Assembly (NCBI GenBank): GCA_002391185.1
Contig: DGRY01000128.1
Span: 1-39,539, forward strand
Direction: 5' to 3'
Origin: Prevotella sp. UBA4376
GTDB lineage: Bacteria; Bacteroidota; Bacteroidia; Bacteroidales; Bacteroidaceae
Length of the DNA stretch: 39,539 bases
Below the pieces are notes generated by a model that saw nothing but the letters and a program-made list of their open reading frames with translations, did no database searches and was not told the DNA's origin. Below are positions 17,390-28,400 of the stretch, piece by piece. Within the stretch, counting starts at the first letter, position 1, and every line of letters begins with the position of its first letter. The position numbers were made by a program, and so were the translations under genes.

Positions 17390-20197
17390 TTAGAATGTAA
17401 TCTTAACACCAAGGTTATAGAAACGACTCTGAGGAGCACTTCCTACATTGAGTTCATTAATGTCGTTGTGTGAACTTATAGTAGCAAGATTTTCGCCCAA
17501 TACATATACACTCATACCAGTGACAACACTATGGAACCAGTTTGCAGGCATATCATAAGTTAGTTGCACTCTATTCAAAGTGAACTTATCTGTGCTATAA
17601 CGCCAGAATGTTGAATTACGGAAATTATTGCTGTTGTCTGTTGTAGTGAGTCGAGGATAAGAAGCCGTTGCAGCAGTTTCAGGAGTCCAACGTCCCAATA
17701 CCACCTCACTATACTTGCTTGAGCCTTTCACCCAATAGTAACTATTGTTTTTAAATCCAATAGCTCCAGTCATTCCTGTACCAGCAGCATAGAGAGTAAA
17801 GTTTTTATATTTTAAAGTGAGATTAACACCATAAATAAATGGTGCAGCACTCCACCCTGCCTTACCAAGGTCGATTTGGTCTTTAGAGTCAACAACTCCA
17901 TCTTCGTTAATATCCTTATACTTCAAATCACCAGGCTTAACTTCACCAAACTGCTGTTTTGCATGTGCAGCAATGTCGGCATCATCAGCAAAGAATCCTT
18001 CACATACATATCCCCACTGAGCATCAAGAGCACGTCCTGAGCGATATAAATACTGCTCATCCCACACCTCATCACGCTTCTTAGCGTTTGTTGTGAGAAC
18101 TTGTCCGTTCAAACCAAGAGCAGCTTCAATTTTTCCAAATTTCTTATGAGCATTTACAGAGAAGTCGAAGCCTTTTCGTGTATCTTGGTTGAAATTGGTA
18201 TATGGTAAGAAAGAACCATTACCTTGGAAGAAAGAAGGATAAATAGTAGATCCACCTTGTGTTAGCAATCCGTCTGTGAGTTGATTGAAATAGTTGAAAT
18301 CAACTGTTAACATACGATTCAGGAATGAAGCTTCAAATCCGAGACGCAATTCCTTACGCTGAACAAAGCCGAGTTCTAAGTTTGTACCACGAGATGAAAG
18401 AGATGTGAATCCACCTTGTGACGAATCTTTCCACTGATACCAACCACCTTTAGCATTGTAATATCCCTGATACATATAATAGTCAGAAATATCCAAATCT
18501 TGATTCAACACTGCATAAGATGCATTAATCTTTGCATCATCAACAAAAGGCAATGCGTTCTTGAACCATTTCTCCTGTCCAATGCGCCATCCTAAAGTTA
18601 CAGCTGGTGAAAGAGCGTTACGCTTTCCTTCTGGCAGTTTTGCAGAATGAGCCAAAGCGCCTGCCAGTTCAAGATAATACAGATGATTGAAATTATAATT
18701 CAAACGTAAACCCGCATTAATATTACTGATACGGTGATATGACGAGCTGTTATGATCAGAGTCACTACTGCTCTGTCGCTGAAATCCCCATCCCATTAAT
18801 GTTGCCGCAATGTTATGAACTTTATTGAAAGAGCGTGCCCAATCAAACTGCCCTCTGAAAGTCATTGTTTGGTCGTAAGAACTACTACCAACATACTCGC
18901 TTGTAGAGTTTGTGTCTTTTCCATACTTTTTAAGACCAATAATCATGTCACGACCATTCATATTACTCCAAGTAGGTTCAAAAACGGCATATCCCACTTT
19001 CCAAGCCTCAGAATAGTAATCCTTATAGTCAACACTATATGCTGTAGTGAAAGACAAACCTGGTGTAATCATGCTCAAATCAGCTTTCACGCCAACATCA
19101 AACATAAAGAAACGAGTTTTATCCTTTACATAACCTGCAACAAGCATATCTCCCCATAGTGTTGATGTATCAACAGAAGAACCACCAAGGAGATAATTAC
19201 CATCAATGATATTATTGGTTGTTTCAACCATATTTCTGATAGTCTGATTATCCATGTCCAGTGAACTGATAGGGATAAGTGGATTATACCAGTTAGGACG
19301 CAAGTTGGCTGCTGCACCCCAGAAATCTCCACGACCAGCATAAGCATTGTTGATGTTGATATCAACATTAGCAAAGGCCTTCATCCATGAATTAATCTTC
19401 ATGTCGATGTTGGCACGCACACGGAAATCAAGGTTATTGTCGTTCTTTCTCTCACCATACTTTAGGAAACTGCTATTATATGTCATTCCTAAATTAGCAT
19501 AGTATTGAGCACTTTCGTTTCCACCTGTAATTTCAAGAGTAGCATCTGTGCGATTATATGCCTTTCGCAAGAACTTACTACTGTAGAGATCCATATCAGG
19601 ATATCTTTCAGGATTAGCTCCAACAGCAGTATTATAAATAAGGTCGTCGGAATACTGAGCAGCCTTGCCATCATTGCTGCATGCCTCATTATAAAGGCTC
19701 ATATATTGTGCAGCCCCAAGATAATGTGGATAACGCTTAGCGAAATAAAGTCCGGTATTAGCTGTAGCTTCAACAGTGAGACGCTGCTTCTTACCTCGTT
19801 TTGTAGTGATAAGAACAGCACCCTTTGCTCCACGTGAACCATAGAGAGCTACAGCCGATGCGCCTTTAAGAACAGTAACCGTTTCTATTTCTGTGGCATT
19901 GATAGCCGATGCATCACGTGGAACGCCATCAACAAGCACTAATGGAGCCTGTCCCCAAATATTACCATTATATCCACCTACAAGCGATGAGATATCATCA
20001 AGACTATATGCATGATAGTCTTTTTTCATCAGCTTTTGCACATTAACTTCGCTGACACCGCCCATAAGATCGGTCTTATTAGTTTTGCCGAAAGCAATAT
20101 TTACTTGTTCGGCAAGCGAATCGGCAGATTCCTGAGCTATTGCCGCAAAAGGAAAACAGCAAAGTCCGACTGCTATATATTTTTTTAATTTATTCAT
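17390..20197 (-). CDS. SusC/RagA-family TonB-dependent transporter (second pair, XusC-like)
   Basis: A 935-residue outer-membrane transporter. The signal peptide ends in AAIAQ. The plug domain follows almost at once: VNVQKLMKKDYHAYSLDDI, LVLVDGVPRD and ETVTVLKGASAVALYGSRGAKGAVLITTKRGKK-type sequence, and the barrel ends in LGVKITF. Unlike the first SusC in the locus it lacks the N-terminal carboxypeptidase-regulatory-like domain, so it is about 100 residues shorter. It takes up glycan fragments across the outer membrane with the TonB system. It lies 50 bp downstream of SusD1. Confidence 0.93.
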   Translation of the reverse strand: MNKLKKYIAVGLCCFPFAAIAQESADSLAEQVNIAFGKTNKTDLMGGVSEVNVQKLMKKDYHAYSLDDISSLVGGYNGNIWGQAPLVLVDGVPRDASAINATEIETVTVLKGASAVALYGSRGAKGAVLITTKRGKKQRLTVEATANTGLYFAKRYPHYLGAAQYMSLYNEACSNDGKAAQYSDDLIYNTAVGANPERYPDMDLYSSKFLRKAYNRTDATLEITGGNESAQYYANLGMTYNSSFLKYGERKNDNNLDFRVRANIDMKINSWMKAFANVDININNAYAGRGDFWGAAANLRPNWYNPLIPISSLDMDNQTIRNMVETTNNIIDGNYLLGGSSVDTSTLWGDMLVAGYVKDKTRFFMFDVGVKADLSMITPGLSFTTAYSVDYKDYYSEAWKVGYAVFEPTWSNMNGRDMIIGLKKYGKDTNSTSEYVGSSSYDQTMTFRGQFDWARSFNKVHNIAATLMGWGFQRQSSSDSDHNSSSYHRISNINAGLRLNYNFNHLYYLELAGALAHSAKLPEGKRNALSPAVTLGWRIGQEKWFKNALPFVDDAKINASYAVLNQDLDISDYYMYQGYYNAKGGWYQWKDSSQGGFTSLSSRGTNLELGFVQRKELRLGFEASFLNRMLTVDFNYFNQLTDGLLTQGGSTIYPSFFQGNGSFLPYTNFNQDTRKGFDFSVNAHKKFGKIEAALGLNGQVLTTNAKKRDEVWDEQYLYRSGRALDAQWGYVCEGFFADDADIAAHAKQQFGEVKPGDLKYKDINEDGVVDSKDQIDLGKAGWSAAPFIYGVNLTLKYKNFTLYAAGTGMTGAIGFKNNSYYWVKGSSKYSEVVLGRWTPETAATASYPRLTTTDNSNNFRNSTFWRYSTDKFTLNRVQLTYDMPANWFHSVVTGMSVYVLGENLATISSHNDINELNVGSAPQSRFYNLGVKITF

Positions 20198-20247
20198 TTT
20201 TATAAATATCTCAATATTTAATTATATCAATATTTCTTGTTTCGAGT

Positions 20248-22122
20248 TTATTCCCAACCAGGGTTCTGCTTAAATCCTTCATACATCTGCACATCCTTAC
20301 GTGGGAATGGAAACCAATAATGCTTATCGGTAAGCTGTCGTGTGAACAACACTTCCTCCCGAAGGTTCAATACATGATTGTTCTTTGGGTTTTCATAGCG
20401 CTCTTCATCAGTTTGATCAGCAGCACGATCGAAGTAAACAGCTGTTTTCTTATTATAAGGAGCCTTATCGAGAAGCAACCAACGACGAAGGTCGTTATAT
20501 CTATGTCCTTCGAAAGCCAATTCAACAGCACGTTCACGACGAAGTTCGCTCATGAACTTATCAACCTCTCCTGTATATTCAGCATCTATGCCTCCTACTC
20601 CTGCACGTGCACGAACCTTATTAACAGCTGCAATAGGATTCATAGAATAGTTAGTTGATGTAGCAGTGAGAGAGCCATAGCCTTGAGCAACAGCTTCAGC
20701 ATACATAAGATAAATATCTGCCAAACGAACCAAGCTAAGTGTAACCTGATTGTTTTCACGATAGCCATCCCAATCGTTAGCATATTGAGAATCCCACTTC
20801 ATATTCAAATAACCAGTGAAACAGTCTTTGTCGCGATTAGCAACACGATATGTACCACCAGTGTAGAGCGAAGCATATTGGCGATGTGGATTGTTTCCTA
20901 CATAGTTACCAGCTTTCACGCATTTCACTCCATCAAACACAAAGTTTTCATAGAAACGTGGATCTCTGTCACGGAATGGATATTCTGGATCGTATCCGCT
21001 TTCAGCATCCTTTTTAGTAATATCCTTGATAGGTTTACCATTTGCCATACCGAAATAGTCGGCATAGTTAGCAGTAGGATAACACTTGATACCAGAACCA
21101 GAGAGAGTTGATGGACGGAAGTCATTAACCATGTTCCAGCGCCAGTTGTTATTTACATTCTCATAGAAGATAGCTTCTTTCAAACCAGGAGTTTTGTAGT
21201 TTTGGTTGAAAGTGTAGAACAGAAGCGAATAATCCTTAAAATCGGCAAGTTCATATCGCTTTGTTTCGTCACATATCTTCAATATCTCTCCGAAAGCCTG
21301 TGCTGCTTTCTGGCAATACTCTTTGTTGTATTCAGCTTTACCTTGGCTCTCTTTGTTCATCAATGGCGAACCAGCCCATAGAAGATCCTTTCCCAAGAAA
21401 GCCAAACACATCACCTTATTAATGCGAAGATTATTCTTTCCGAGTGTAGCTTTTCCAACTGTTGTTTGATCCCAGTCAATAGGAAGCAAATCGGCAGCAG
21501 CCTGGAAATCCTCAGCAGCCTTATCAGCAGTTTGCTGATAGTTCAATCGTGGATATCGCATAACGGCATCGGCAGGAATTTCCATATCGATATATGGCAG
21601 TCCGCCCCAGTTCTGCATCAACAGGAAATGGAAGAAGCCACGGAAGAAAAGAAGTTGTCCTTTAATGAGTTTCTTTTCCTCGTCAGTGGCATCCTGAAGT
21701 AAGTCAAGATGTGCCAATCCAACATTAGCTTTTCGAATACCATACCATGACATACCCCAAAGGTGTCCCTTGTTGTCACGATTTGTACTAGTTGGATTTC
21801 CTGTTCCTGAGTGGAAATACGAATAATAGCTTTCGTCCCATCCCCAGTTGTTACCATGGTCAATAGCATAAGCAAGCATACGGGTTTCATTAGGCTGCCA
21901 ATATTCGTCTTCACCAAAATTCCAGCAACAATGGAAATCAGGTGTTGTCATCATAGGAATAGTATTATAGAGCTCATCGGTGAAACCTTGAAAGTTCATA
22001 TAATTTTTATATGGATCTGTATCTCCAATATCACTCAAAGGTGATTTGTCAAGATAGTCTTTACATGATGTTGTCATAGCAAGAGCAGCAACAATCATGA
22101 TATTATAAAAAACTTTTTTCAT
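20248..22122 (-). CDS. SusD/RagB-family glycan-binding lipoprotein (first pair, XusB-like)
   Basis: A 624-residue SusD homologue with lipobox TTSC (Cys20) followed by KDYLDKSPLSD, a typical family start. The TPR region includes KGQLLFFRGFFHFLLMQNWG. The C-terminal family signature is ELRRERAVELAFEGHRYNDL followed by RRW, and the protein ends FKQNPGWE, as do many SusD proteins. It is the surface lid and binding partner of SusC1, whose gene ends 13 bp upstream. Confidence 0.94.
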   Translation of the reverse strand: MKKVFYNIMIVAALAMTTSCKDYLDKSPLSDIGDTDPYKNYMNFQGFTDELYNTIPMMTTPDFHCCWNFGEDEYWQPNETRMLAYAIDHGNNWGWDESYYSYFHSGTGNPTSTNRDNKGHLWGMSWYGIRKANVGLAHLDLLQDATDEEKKLIKGQLLFFRGFFHFLLMQNWGGLPYIDMEIPADAVMRYPRLNYQQTADKAAEDFQAAADLLPIDWDQTTVGKATLGKNNLRINKVMCLAFLGKDLLWAGSPLMNKESQGKAEYNKEYCQKAAQAFGEILKICDETKRYELADFKDYSLLFYTFNQNYKTPGLKEAIFYENVNNNWRWNMVNDFRPSTLSGSGIKCYPTANYADYFGMANGKPIKDITKKDAESGYDPEYPFRDRDPRFYENFVFDGVKCVKAGNYVGNNPHRQYASLYTGGTYRVANRDKDCFTGYLNMKWDSQYANDWDGYRENNQVTLSLVRLADIYLMYAEAVAQGYGSLTATSTNYSMNPIAAVNKVRARAGVGGIDAEYTGEVDKFMSELRRERAVELAFEGHRYNDLRRWLLLDKAPYNKKTAVYFDRAADQTDEERYENPKNNHVLNLREEVLFTRQLTDKHYWFPFPRKDVQMYEGFKQNPGWE

Positions 22123-22135
22123 GATAGATGATTCT

Positions 22136-25100
22136 TTAGAATGTTAAATCAAGTCCGAGATTGAAACGACGCACTGTTGGATAAGCGCCATCGCCTCCAC
22201 TAAAGTTATTCTCTCTGTCGTCAGGCATTTTTGTCCAAAGCAAGAGGTTGTCGCCATTAAGATAAATGCGCAAGCCATTAAGGTGAGCACGCTTTAGCCA
22301 GTCGCCATGGAACGTATATGCAAGCTCAGCATTTTTCAAACGCAAGAAAGAGCCATCATAATAGTAACGTGTACCATTTGCACTATTATCAGTTATTGTT
22401 ACCCAACGAGGCAATGGCAATTCTCCATTATTTGCAATAACGTTGTAATAATTACCCTCCTTGAAGGCAACATGTGCTTCGCGCTGGAATGTTGGGAATT
22501 GCACCTGACGTGTAACGTTTGTAACTCCATAGAACTGCAATGTTAGCGACAATCCTTTCCATTCAGCTTGGAAAGTAGTACTATATGTGTTCTGTGGAAT
22601 GCTTGAGTATTTATATGGTGCACAATCTTCAGATGTGATCTTACCATCAGCATTGAAGTCGATTATCTGATAATCGCCCATAAACTTTGAGTCGTTGTTT
22701 GATTCGACAACAGGACTACCATATAATTCGTCCCAAGTTCTAATGTATCCATGGTCAAGATATGAACGAGTTTGGTTAATAGCATAGCCTTCACCCTTGA
22801 GATAAGCAGCTCTAAGCTCTGGATCGTCGGCAAACTTCACTTTATTCTTCGCATGTGTCATGTTGAAATTCAATGATGTGCGGAAATCAGATGTCCATTG
22901 CTTATTCAGACGAACAGCAAGTTCAAATCCATGTGAATCAACCTTACCTAAGTTAGCTGCAGGTGCACCAACACCAAAATAGCTTGGAATAGCACGCGAT
23001 GTGATGATGATATCGGTACGATGGTCGTTGAATATATCAAGCGAACCTGTAATTAAACCACCGAGGAATCCATAATCGATACCAAGATTGCGCTTTTCAA
23101 CAAGCTCCCAACCCACATTAGGGTTACCTATTTTTGTTTGTCTATAAATGGTGTAAGGGGCTGCTGTGCGATCGGTGCCCATAACAGTGTTTCCACCATA
23201 AGCCCACTCGTCTCTGTGCAGCCAGCGTCCGTTTCCGCCCTTGTCGTCACCAATGCGACCCCAAGAAGCACGAATCTTTACCATATCAATATATTTAGCC
23301 AAAGGCTTCATGAATGATTCTTCAGTTAGCATCCATCCAAGAGAAACAGAAGGGAAGAAATCGAAACGCTTGTTTTCACCAAACTGCTCAGATCCGTTGT
23401 ATGCTCCATTCACCTCAGCAAAATAGCGTGAAGCATAGTTGTATGTTGCACGGAACACCCAGTCTTCACGATAATGAGGGAACTGTGATCCCACAGCATA
23501 TTTCTCGCGTGAGAACAATCCCATAGCTGTTACATCGTGCTTTCCAAACTGTCGTGCCCAGTTTAACTGCAGCTGATAGTAGAGCTTACGGAAAGTAGCT
23601 CCACGATCAACATTACCACCTTGTGTAACCCAGTTTACTGTTTCTGTGAAGTCGCGATCAAGCTGATAATCCACCTGTCCGCTCTCAGGATTAATCCATT
23701 TGCGTTGTGAATCGTTGCCTTGGTCGTTGATACCACGGTCAACCTCAACCATTGTGTTATCAAACGACAGGTTTGCTCTGAAGCTCAAACCTTTTGTAAC
23801 GAAATCAAGTTTTTGATTAAGTATAAAGTCGGTAGTGATTTGGGTGTTTGTGCGACGTTCATCACCACCCACCGACAAAGAATAAACAGAGTTTGGCACA
23901 TCAGCATTACGAGGTCCATAATATCCGTATGTTCCATCGCTGTAAATAGGACGCATTGCGTCAGGAGCAGAATGATATACCGAAGCCCAGAAAGCATTGG
24001 TTACATTGCCATCTGATTTCTGATGATAAGGTGATCTGCGCACTCCATTAGAACCAAACAAGTTTGTAGAGAACTTTGTTGTTTTAGTTAGATCAAAGTC
24101 GAGGTTAGCACGCAAGTTGATGCGGTTATAGCCAAAACCTGAAGAATATCCTCTATTGGTGGTAAACTTCTTGAACAAGTCGCCTTCATGAGTGAAATCA
24201 ATGGCAGCAAAGTATTTTACACTCTTTGTACCGCCTGATACATCGGCTCCTGCATTATACGACATGGCATAATCACGGAAGAGTTCTTTTTGCCAATCAA
24301 CATTTGGATATCGATCCCATTCTTCTTGATTTGCAGGATAACGATATTTGTTGATAATTCCCATTGGTTTGTAATGTGCCCAAGCACCCTCGTTCATAGC
24401 GAGTTCGCGCTCAACAACATCGTTAAGCAACAAGAATGTGTCATAAGCGTCATACTTTTCTGGAAGTTTAGAAACAAGTTTCACAGTGGTATTAGCCTTT
24501 ACATGTACGTTTGCCTTACCTTCCTTACCACGTTTGGTGGTGATAAGAATAACACCATTAGCACCTTTCACACCGAAAACGGCAGTTGCCGAAGCATCTT
24601 TCAGGACAGAAATAGACTCAACAGATGACACGTCAACAGTGTTCATTGGACGCTCTACACCATCAACAAGCACAAGTGGGTCGCTGTTGTTCCATGATGT
24701 CTGTGTACGAATGACAATCTTTGGATCTTCCTCACCAGGAAGACCGGTAGAAGAACTTGTAATAACTCCAGGGAGGTTACCAGTGAGAGCCTGACCCAAA
24801 GAAGGAACGCCTTGATAACGTTTCAATGTGCGCTCATCAGTTTGTGTGATAGCACCAACCACAGAGGCTTTCTTTTGTTGTCCATAACCAACAACAATTA
24901 CTTCAGAAAGCTCGTTGTCGTCTTCAAGTGTAACATTAACCTTGTGCCCACGTGAAACTTTCACTTGTTTAGATTTCATTCCTACATAAGAAATGACAAG
25001 AACAGAATTCTCACTTGGTACAGTAATTGTGAAATTACCATCAAAATCACTGACAGCACCTGCGCCTTTGGCGCCTTTCACCGTTACATTTGCACCAATA

Positions 25101-25258
25101 ATAGGTTCATTGTTACGATCTGTAACGTTTCCGTTAACTTTAAATCCCTGTGCTTGCATACAGATGCAAAACATGAGGAAAAGAACTGCTAACGAAACAC
25201 GTCGCAAATTGCCTAACCAACATGGTGAAATGCAAAAATGCAATTTAAGTTTTTTCAT
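22136..25258 (-). CDS. SusC/RagA-family TonB-dependent transporter (first pair, XusA-like)
   Basis: A 1040-residue transporter. After the signal peptide (about 1-37) comes the carboxypeptidase-regulatory-like domain (about 39-110: VNGNVTDRNNEPIIGANVTV). The linker VIVVGYGQQKKASVVGA and the plug with LVLVDGVERPMNTVDVSSVE follow, then a large barrel ending in LGLDLTF. It imports glycan oligosaccharides. It is the first gene of the polysaccharide-utilization operon, with a promoter box just upstream and the hybrid regulator next to it, and corresponds in position to xusA. Confidence 0.95.
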   Translation of the reverse strand: MKKLKLHFCISPCWLGNLRRVSLAVLFLMFCICMQAQGFKVNGNVTDRNNEPIIGANVTVKGAKGAGAVSDFDGNFTITVPSENSVLVISYVGMKSKQVKVSRGHKVNVTLEDDNELSEVIVVGYGQQKKASVVGAITQTDERTLKRYQGVPSLGQALTGNLPGVITSSSTGLPGEEDPKIVIRTQTSWNNSDPLVLVDGVERPMNTVDVSSVESISVLKDASATAVFGVKGANGVILITTKRGKEGKANVHVKANTTVKLVSKLPEKYDAYDTFLLLNDVVERELAMNEGAWAHYKPMGIINKYRYPANQEEWDRYPNVDWQKELFRDYAMSYNAGADVSGGTKSVKYFAAIDFTHEGDLFKKFTTNRGYSSGFGYNRINLRANLDFDLTKTTKFSTNLFGSNGVRRSPYHQKSDGNVTNAFWASVYHSAPDAMRPIYSDGTYGYYGPRNADVPNSVYSLSVGGDERRTNTQITTDFILNQKLDFVTKGLSFRANLSFDNTMVEVDRGINDQGNDSQRKWINPESGQVDYQLDRDFTETVNWVTQGGNVDRGATFRKLYYQLQLNWARQFGKHDVTAMGLFSREKYAVGSQFPHYREDWVFRATYNYASRYFAEVNGAYNGSEQFGENKRFDFFPSVSLGWMLTEESFMKPLAKYIDMVKIRASWGRIGDDKGGNGRWLHRDEWAYGGNTVMGTDRTAAPYTIYRQTKIGNPNVGWELVEKRNLGIDYGFLGGLITGSLDIFNDHRTDIIITSRAIPSYFGVGAPAANLGKVDSHGFELAVRLNKQWTSDFRTSLNFNMTHAKNKVKFADDPELRAAYLKGEGYAINQTRSYLDHGYIRTWDELYGSPVVESNNDSKFMGDYQIIDFNADGKITSEDCAPYKYSSIPQNTYSTTFQAEWKGLSLTLQFYGVTNVTRQVQFPTFQREAHVAFKEGNYYNVIANNGELPLPRWVTITDNSANGTRYYYDGSFLRLKNAELAYTFHGDWLKRAHLNGLRIYLNGDNLLLWTKMPDDRENNFSGGDGAYPTVRRFNLGLDLTF

Positions 25259-25312
25259 TATTAGTTTACTTTAGATTAATAATACATTGTGTGTATATAT
25301 CGTTTCAGCCGC

Positions 25313-25320
25313 CAAAAGTA
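25313..25320 (-). promoter_or_regulatory. Promoter of the SusC1 operon
   Basis: The minus-strand box TACTTTTG (25313-25320) fits TAnnTTTG. The start site is near 25307, giving a leader of about 50 bases. The -33 region is T-rich but lacks a perfect TTTG, as expected for an activator-dependent promoter. The HTCS binding site is not identified. Confidence 0.6.
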
Positions 25321-25407
25321 AGCAATAATTATTTAAACCTTTTGCTTTTTTATTACATTGATTTATATATATGTTACACAACTTTTAAATCACTAAGTAT
25401 CAACATA

Positions 25408-28400
25408 TTACACCTTGTTTTTATCTACATATGCTGTTGGATTCACCCCATAATACCTTTTAAAAAGACTTGAGAAGTGTGCCAAGCTCTTGAATCCAAC
25501 CTTATAGGCAACCTGACTGACATTAACATTGTTCTCACTTAGCAAACGTGCTGCTTGCTTCAAACGTATGTTTCGGATAAATTCGCCAGCAGCTATTCCT
25601 GTGAGTTGTTTCATTTTTCGATGTAACTGCACTCTACTCAAGCCCACATCGGTAGCAAGATTTTCTACTCCATAATCGCAATCGGTGTAATTGCTGTTTA
25701 CCGACGAAACGATTTTTTCCATCAAGAGTTTATCATTGTCCTCTATTTCTATTTTTTCTATCTTGTCGTTTTGTTCCTGCATACCAGAATATTTACCACG
25801 AAGACGCCGCACATTATCAACAAGATTATCGATTGTGGCATGCAGCTCGCTCACAGCAAATGGTTTTGCGATAAAGGCATCAGCACCATTTTCCAATCCT
25901 ACAAGGCGGTCGTCAACCTCAGCTTTTGAAGTGAGCAAAATAACTGGAACGTCACTAATATTTGGATTTTGCTTCACATTCTTCAACAAAGTAATACCAT
26001 CCATTTCGGGCATTACTACATCAGAGATAAGCAAATCATATTGATCGGCAAGAAGGGCATTGAGTGCTTCGACTCCGTTGCTGACAATCTTTATGCAATA
26101 CCATGGAGATAGTTCCATCTTAATGTATTTAGCTATTTCAACATCGTCATCGGCAACAAGAATTCGACAATCTTTGCGCGATTTACTCTTTTGTGTTGCC
26201 ACTCTCACCGCTACTGATTCTTCTATCTGTTCGGGCAATAAATGGTGTTTGCCCCTAAGCAAAGTAATTTCAAATCGACATCCTTGTTTTCCATCCTCTC
26301 TGCCTGCAGCGGTAATGGTTCCGTGATGCAGTTCTACAAGCTGTTTGCACAGATTCAATCCTATACCAGTTCCAACTACATTATATCCATGTGAATTGCT
26401 TCCTTGATAGTATCTGTCAAAAACTCGCGCATAATCTTTTTCGCTCATTCCCACTCCATTGTCCTCAAAGCTTATCACCACTTCACGCGTTTTTTCTTTT
26501 ATGTCGATGTTAATTTCTCCACCATCAAATGTGTATTTTACCGCATTTGACAGCAGATTATTTATAACTTTTTCCATATTTAATCGATCCACATACACAT
26601 ATATCGCTTTTCTATTATGTGTTACGTTAATCGAAATGTTTCGTTCTCGTGCATGAAAGCCATAGAGTGCCACAATGCCATTCACCATGCCCACCATATC
26701 GGCTTTGCAACAATGAATTTGCATCAGATTAAGATCTATCTTGCGCACATCAAGAATTTGATTAACAAGAGTGAGCATGCGTTGAGCATTTCGTTCAACA
26801 ATATCAATATATCGCTTACTTTCATTGTTTTTGGCATATTCTCTCAACTTTCTTAAAGGTTCAATGATTAATGTTAATGGCGACCTGATATCGTGTGTGG
26901 CATTGATAAGAAATCGCATTTTTTGCTCTTCATATTGCATTTTTAATCGTTTTCGTTTATAACGATTAAGTGCCATCAATACCAAAATAAAAAATATAAG
27001 ATATATCACCTTTGCAAAGATGCTTGCATACCATGGTGCTGCTATTCTGAGCCTTATTGCTGATGTTTCGCTATATTGTCCATTTATTAATGCTCTAAAC
27101 TCTATTTTATAACATCCCGATCGCATTTTGCTGAAAGTAAACGAGTTTTCTCCCTCCTGAGTTTGATGCCACACACTATCTTTATCTAAGCGATATTCAT
27201 ATGTAACATACTCGGGATGAATGTAATCGAGCATAGACATCTCCATGGTGAAACTTGTACTTTCTGCCGGAATAACAAACTCACTCTGTCTGAAATCGAG
27301 AGGCACACCATCAACAAGAAAACGCGACAAAGCAACCTTGCGTTTTGCATTGTGTTCTTTTCGCAAATCATCTGGATTAAAAACCACAACTCCACGGTCT
27401 GTGCCAAAAATGAGTCGTCCATCGGGCAACATAAAAGCCGCATTCTGCACATATTGCTTTGCTTCAAGCCCGTTACCTTTAAGATAACTTGTAAACGTGT
27501 GGTTCTCTCTGTTGTAATGCCATATTCCTTCAGATGTGCTCATCCATGCATCACCATATTTATCGAGAATAATACTATATATTTGCAAGTCGCACAAAGC
27601 ATCAGCCCCTTGCATACGTGCCACCTTATTTTTTTTACGATTATAGTAGAACAAGCCATTGGTGGTGCCAATGATAATATTTCCCAACACATCCTCACAA
27701 CAACCATACACAAGCTGATGAGTAAGCAGATTGGTCCAGCCATATTGCAGGAAAGTGTTTCGGTCGGGATTATAACAGCTCACTCCATCGGCAGTAGATA
27801 TCCACACCAACCCTTGTCGGTCTATCATTATACTCTGTATCCAGCTATTATTCAAGCGGTCTTTTTTAGTTACAGGAGCTCCTGTTATCTCGACACTGTT
27901 CCTTGTGCTGATATTATACATGCCGAAAGCATGTCCCACAGCACAATAATAGAGCATTCCTCGGTGGTTGTCAACAGCAATGTGCTCTATTTCAAAGTTC
28001 TTATTGTTCAGTATTTGCTTAAATGTTCCACCATTTGGCTGATACAGCCAAATGAAATGCCCACCACAAGTCCAATATCTGTTTTGACTATCGCGAACAA
28101 TACTTTTAACCTCCGCCTTAGTGGGATAATACGACACCACATTGCCTTGATTGTTCAAGGTATAGATACCATCCTGTGAGATTGCTCCCATAAGTTCAGT
28201 ACCACAGAGCGACATTGCCGACAGAATTTTCCCCTGTGGATCACAGCCTTGCTCTATAGCCCAGAAATCAAACACATCAGTGTTAGATGAGAGATGATAC
28301 ACCCCTGATTGATAACAACTAAGCCACAAACTGCCATTGGCATCCTCACAAATCCAGTTCACATTAGATTTGGGCATCACTGGTTTGCCATCGACAATAA

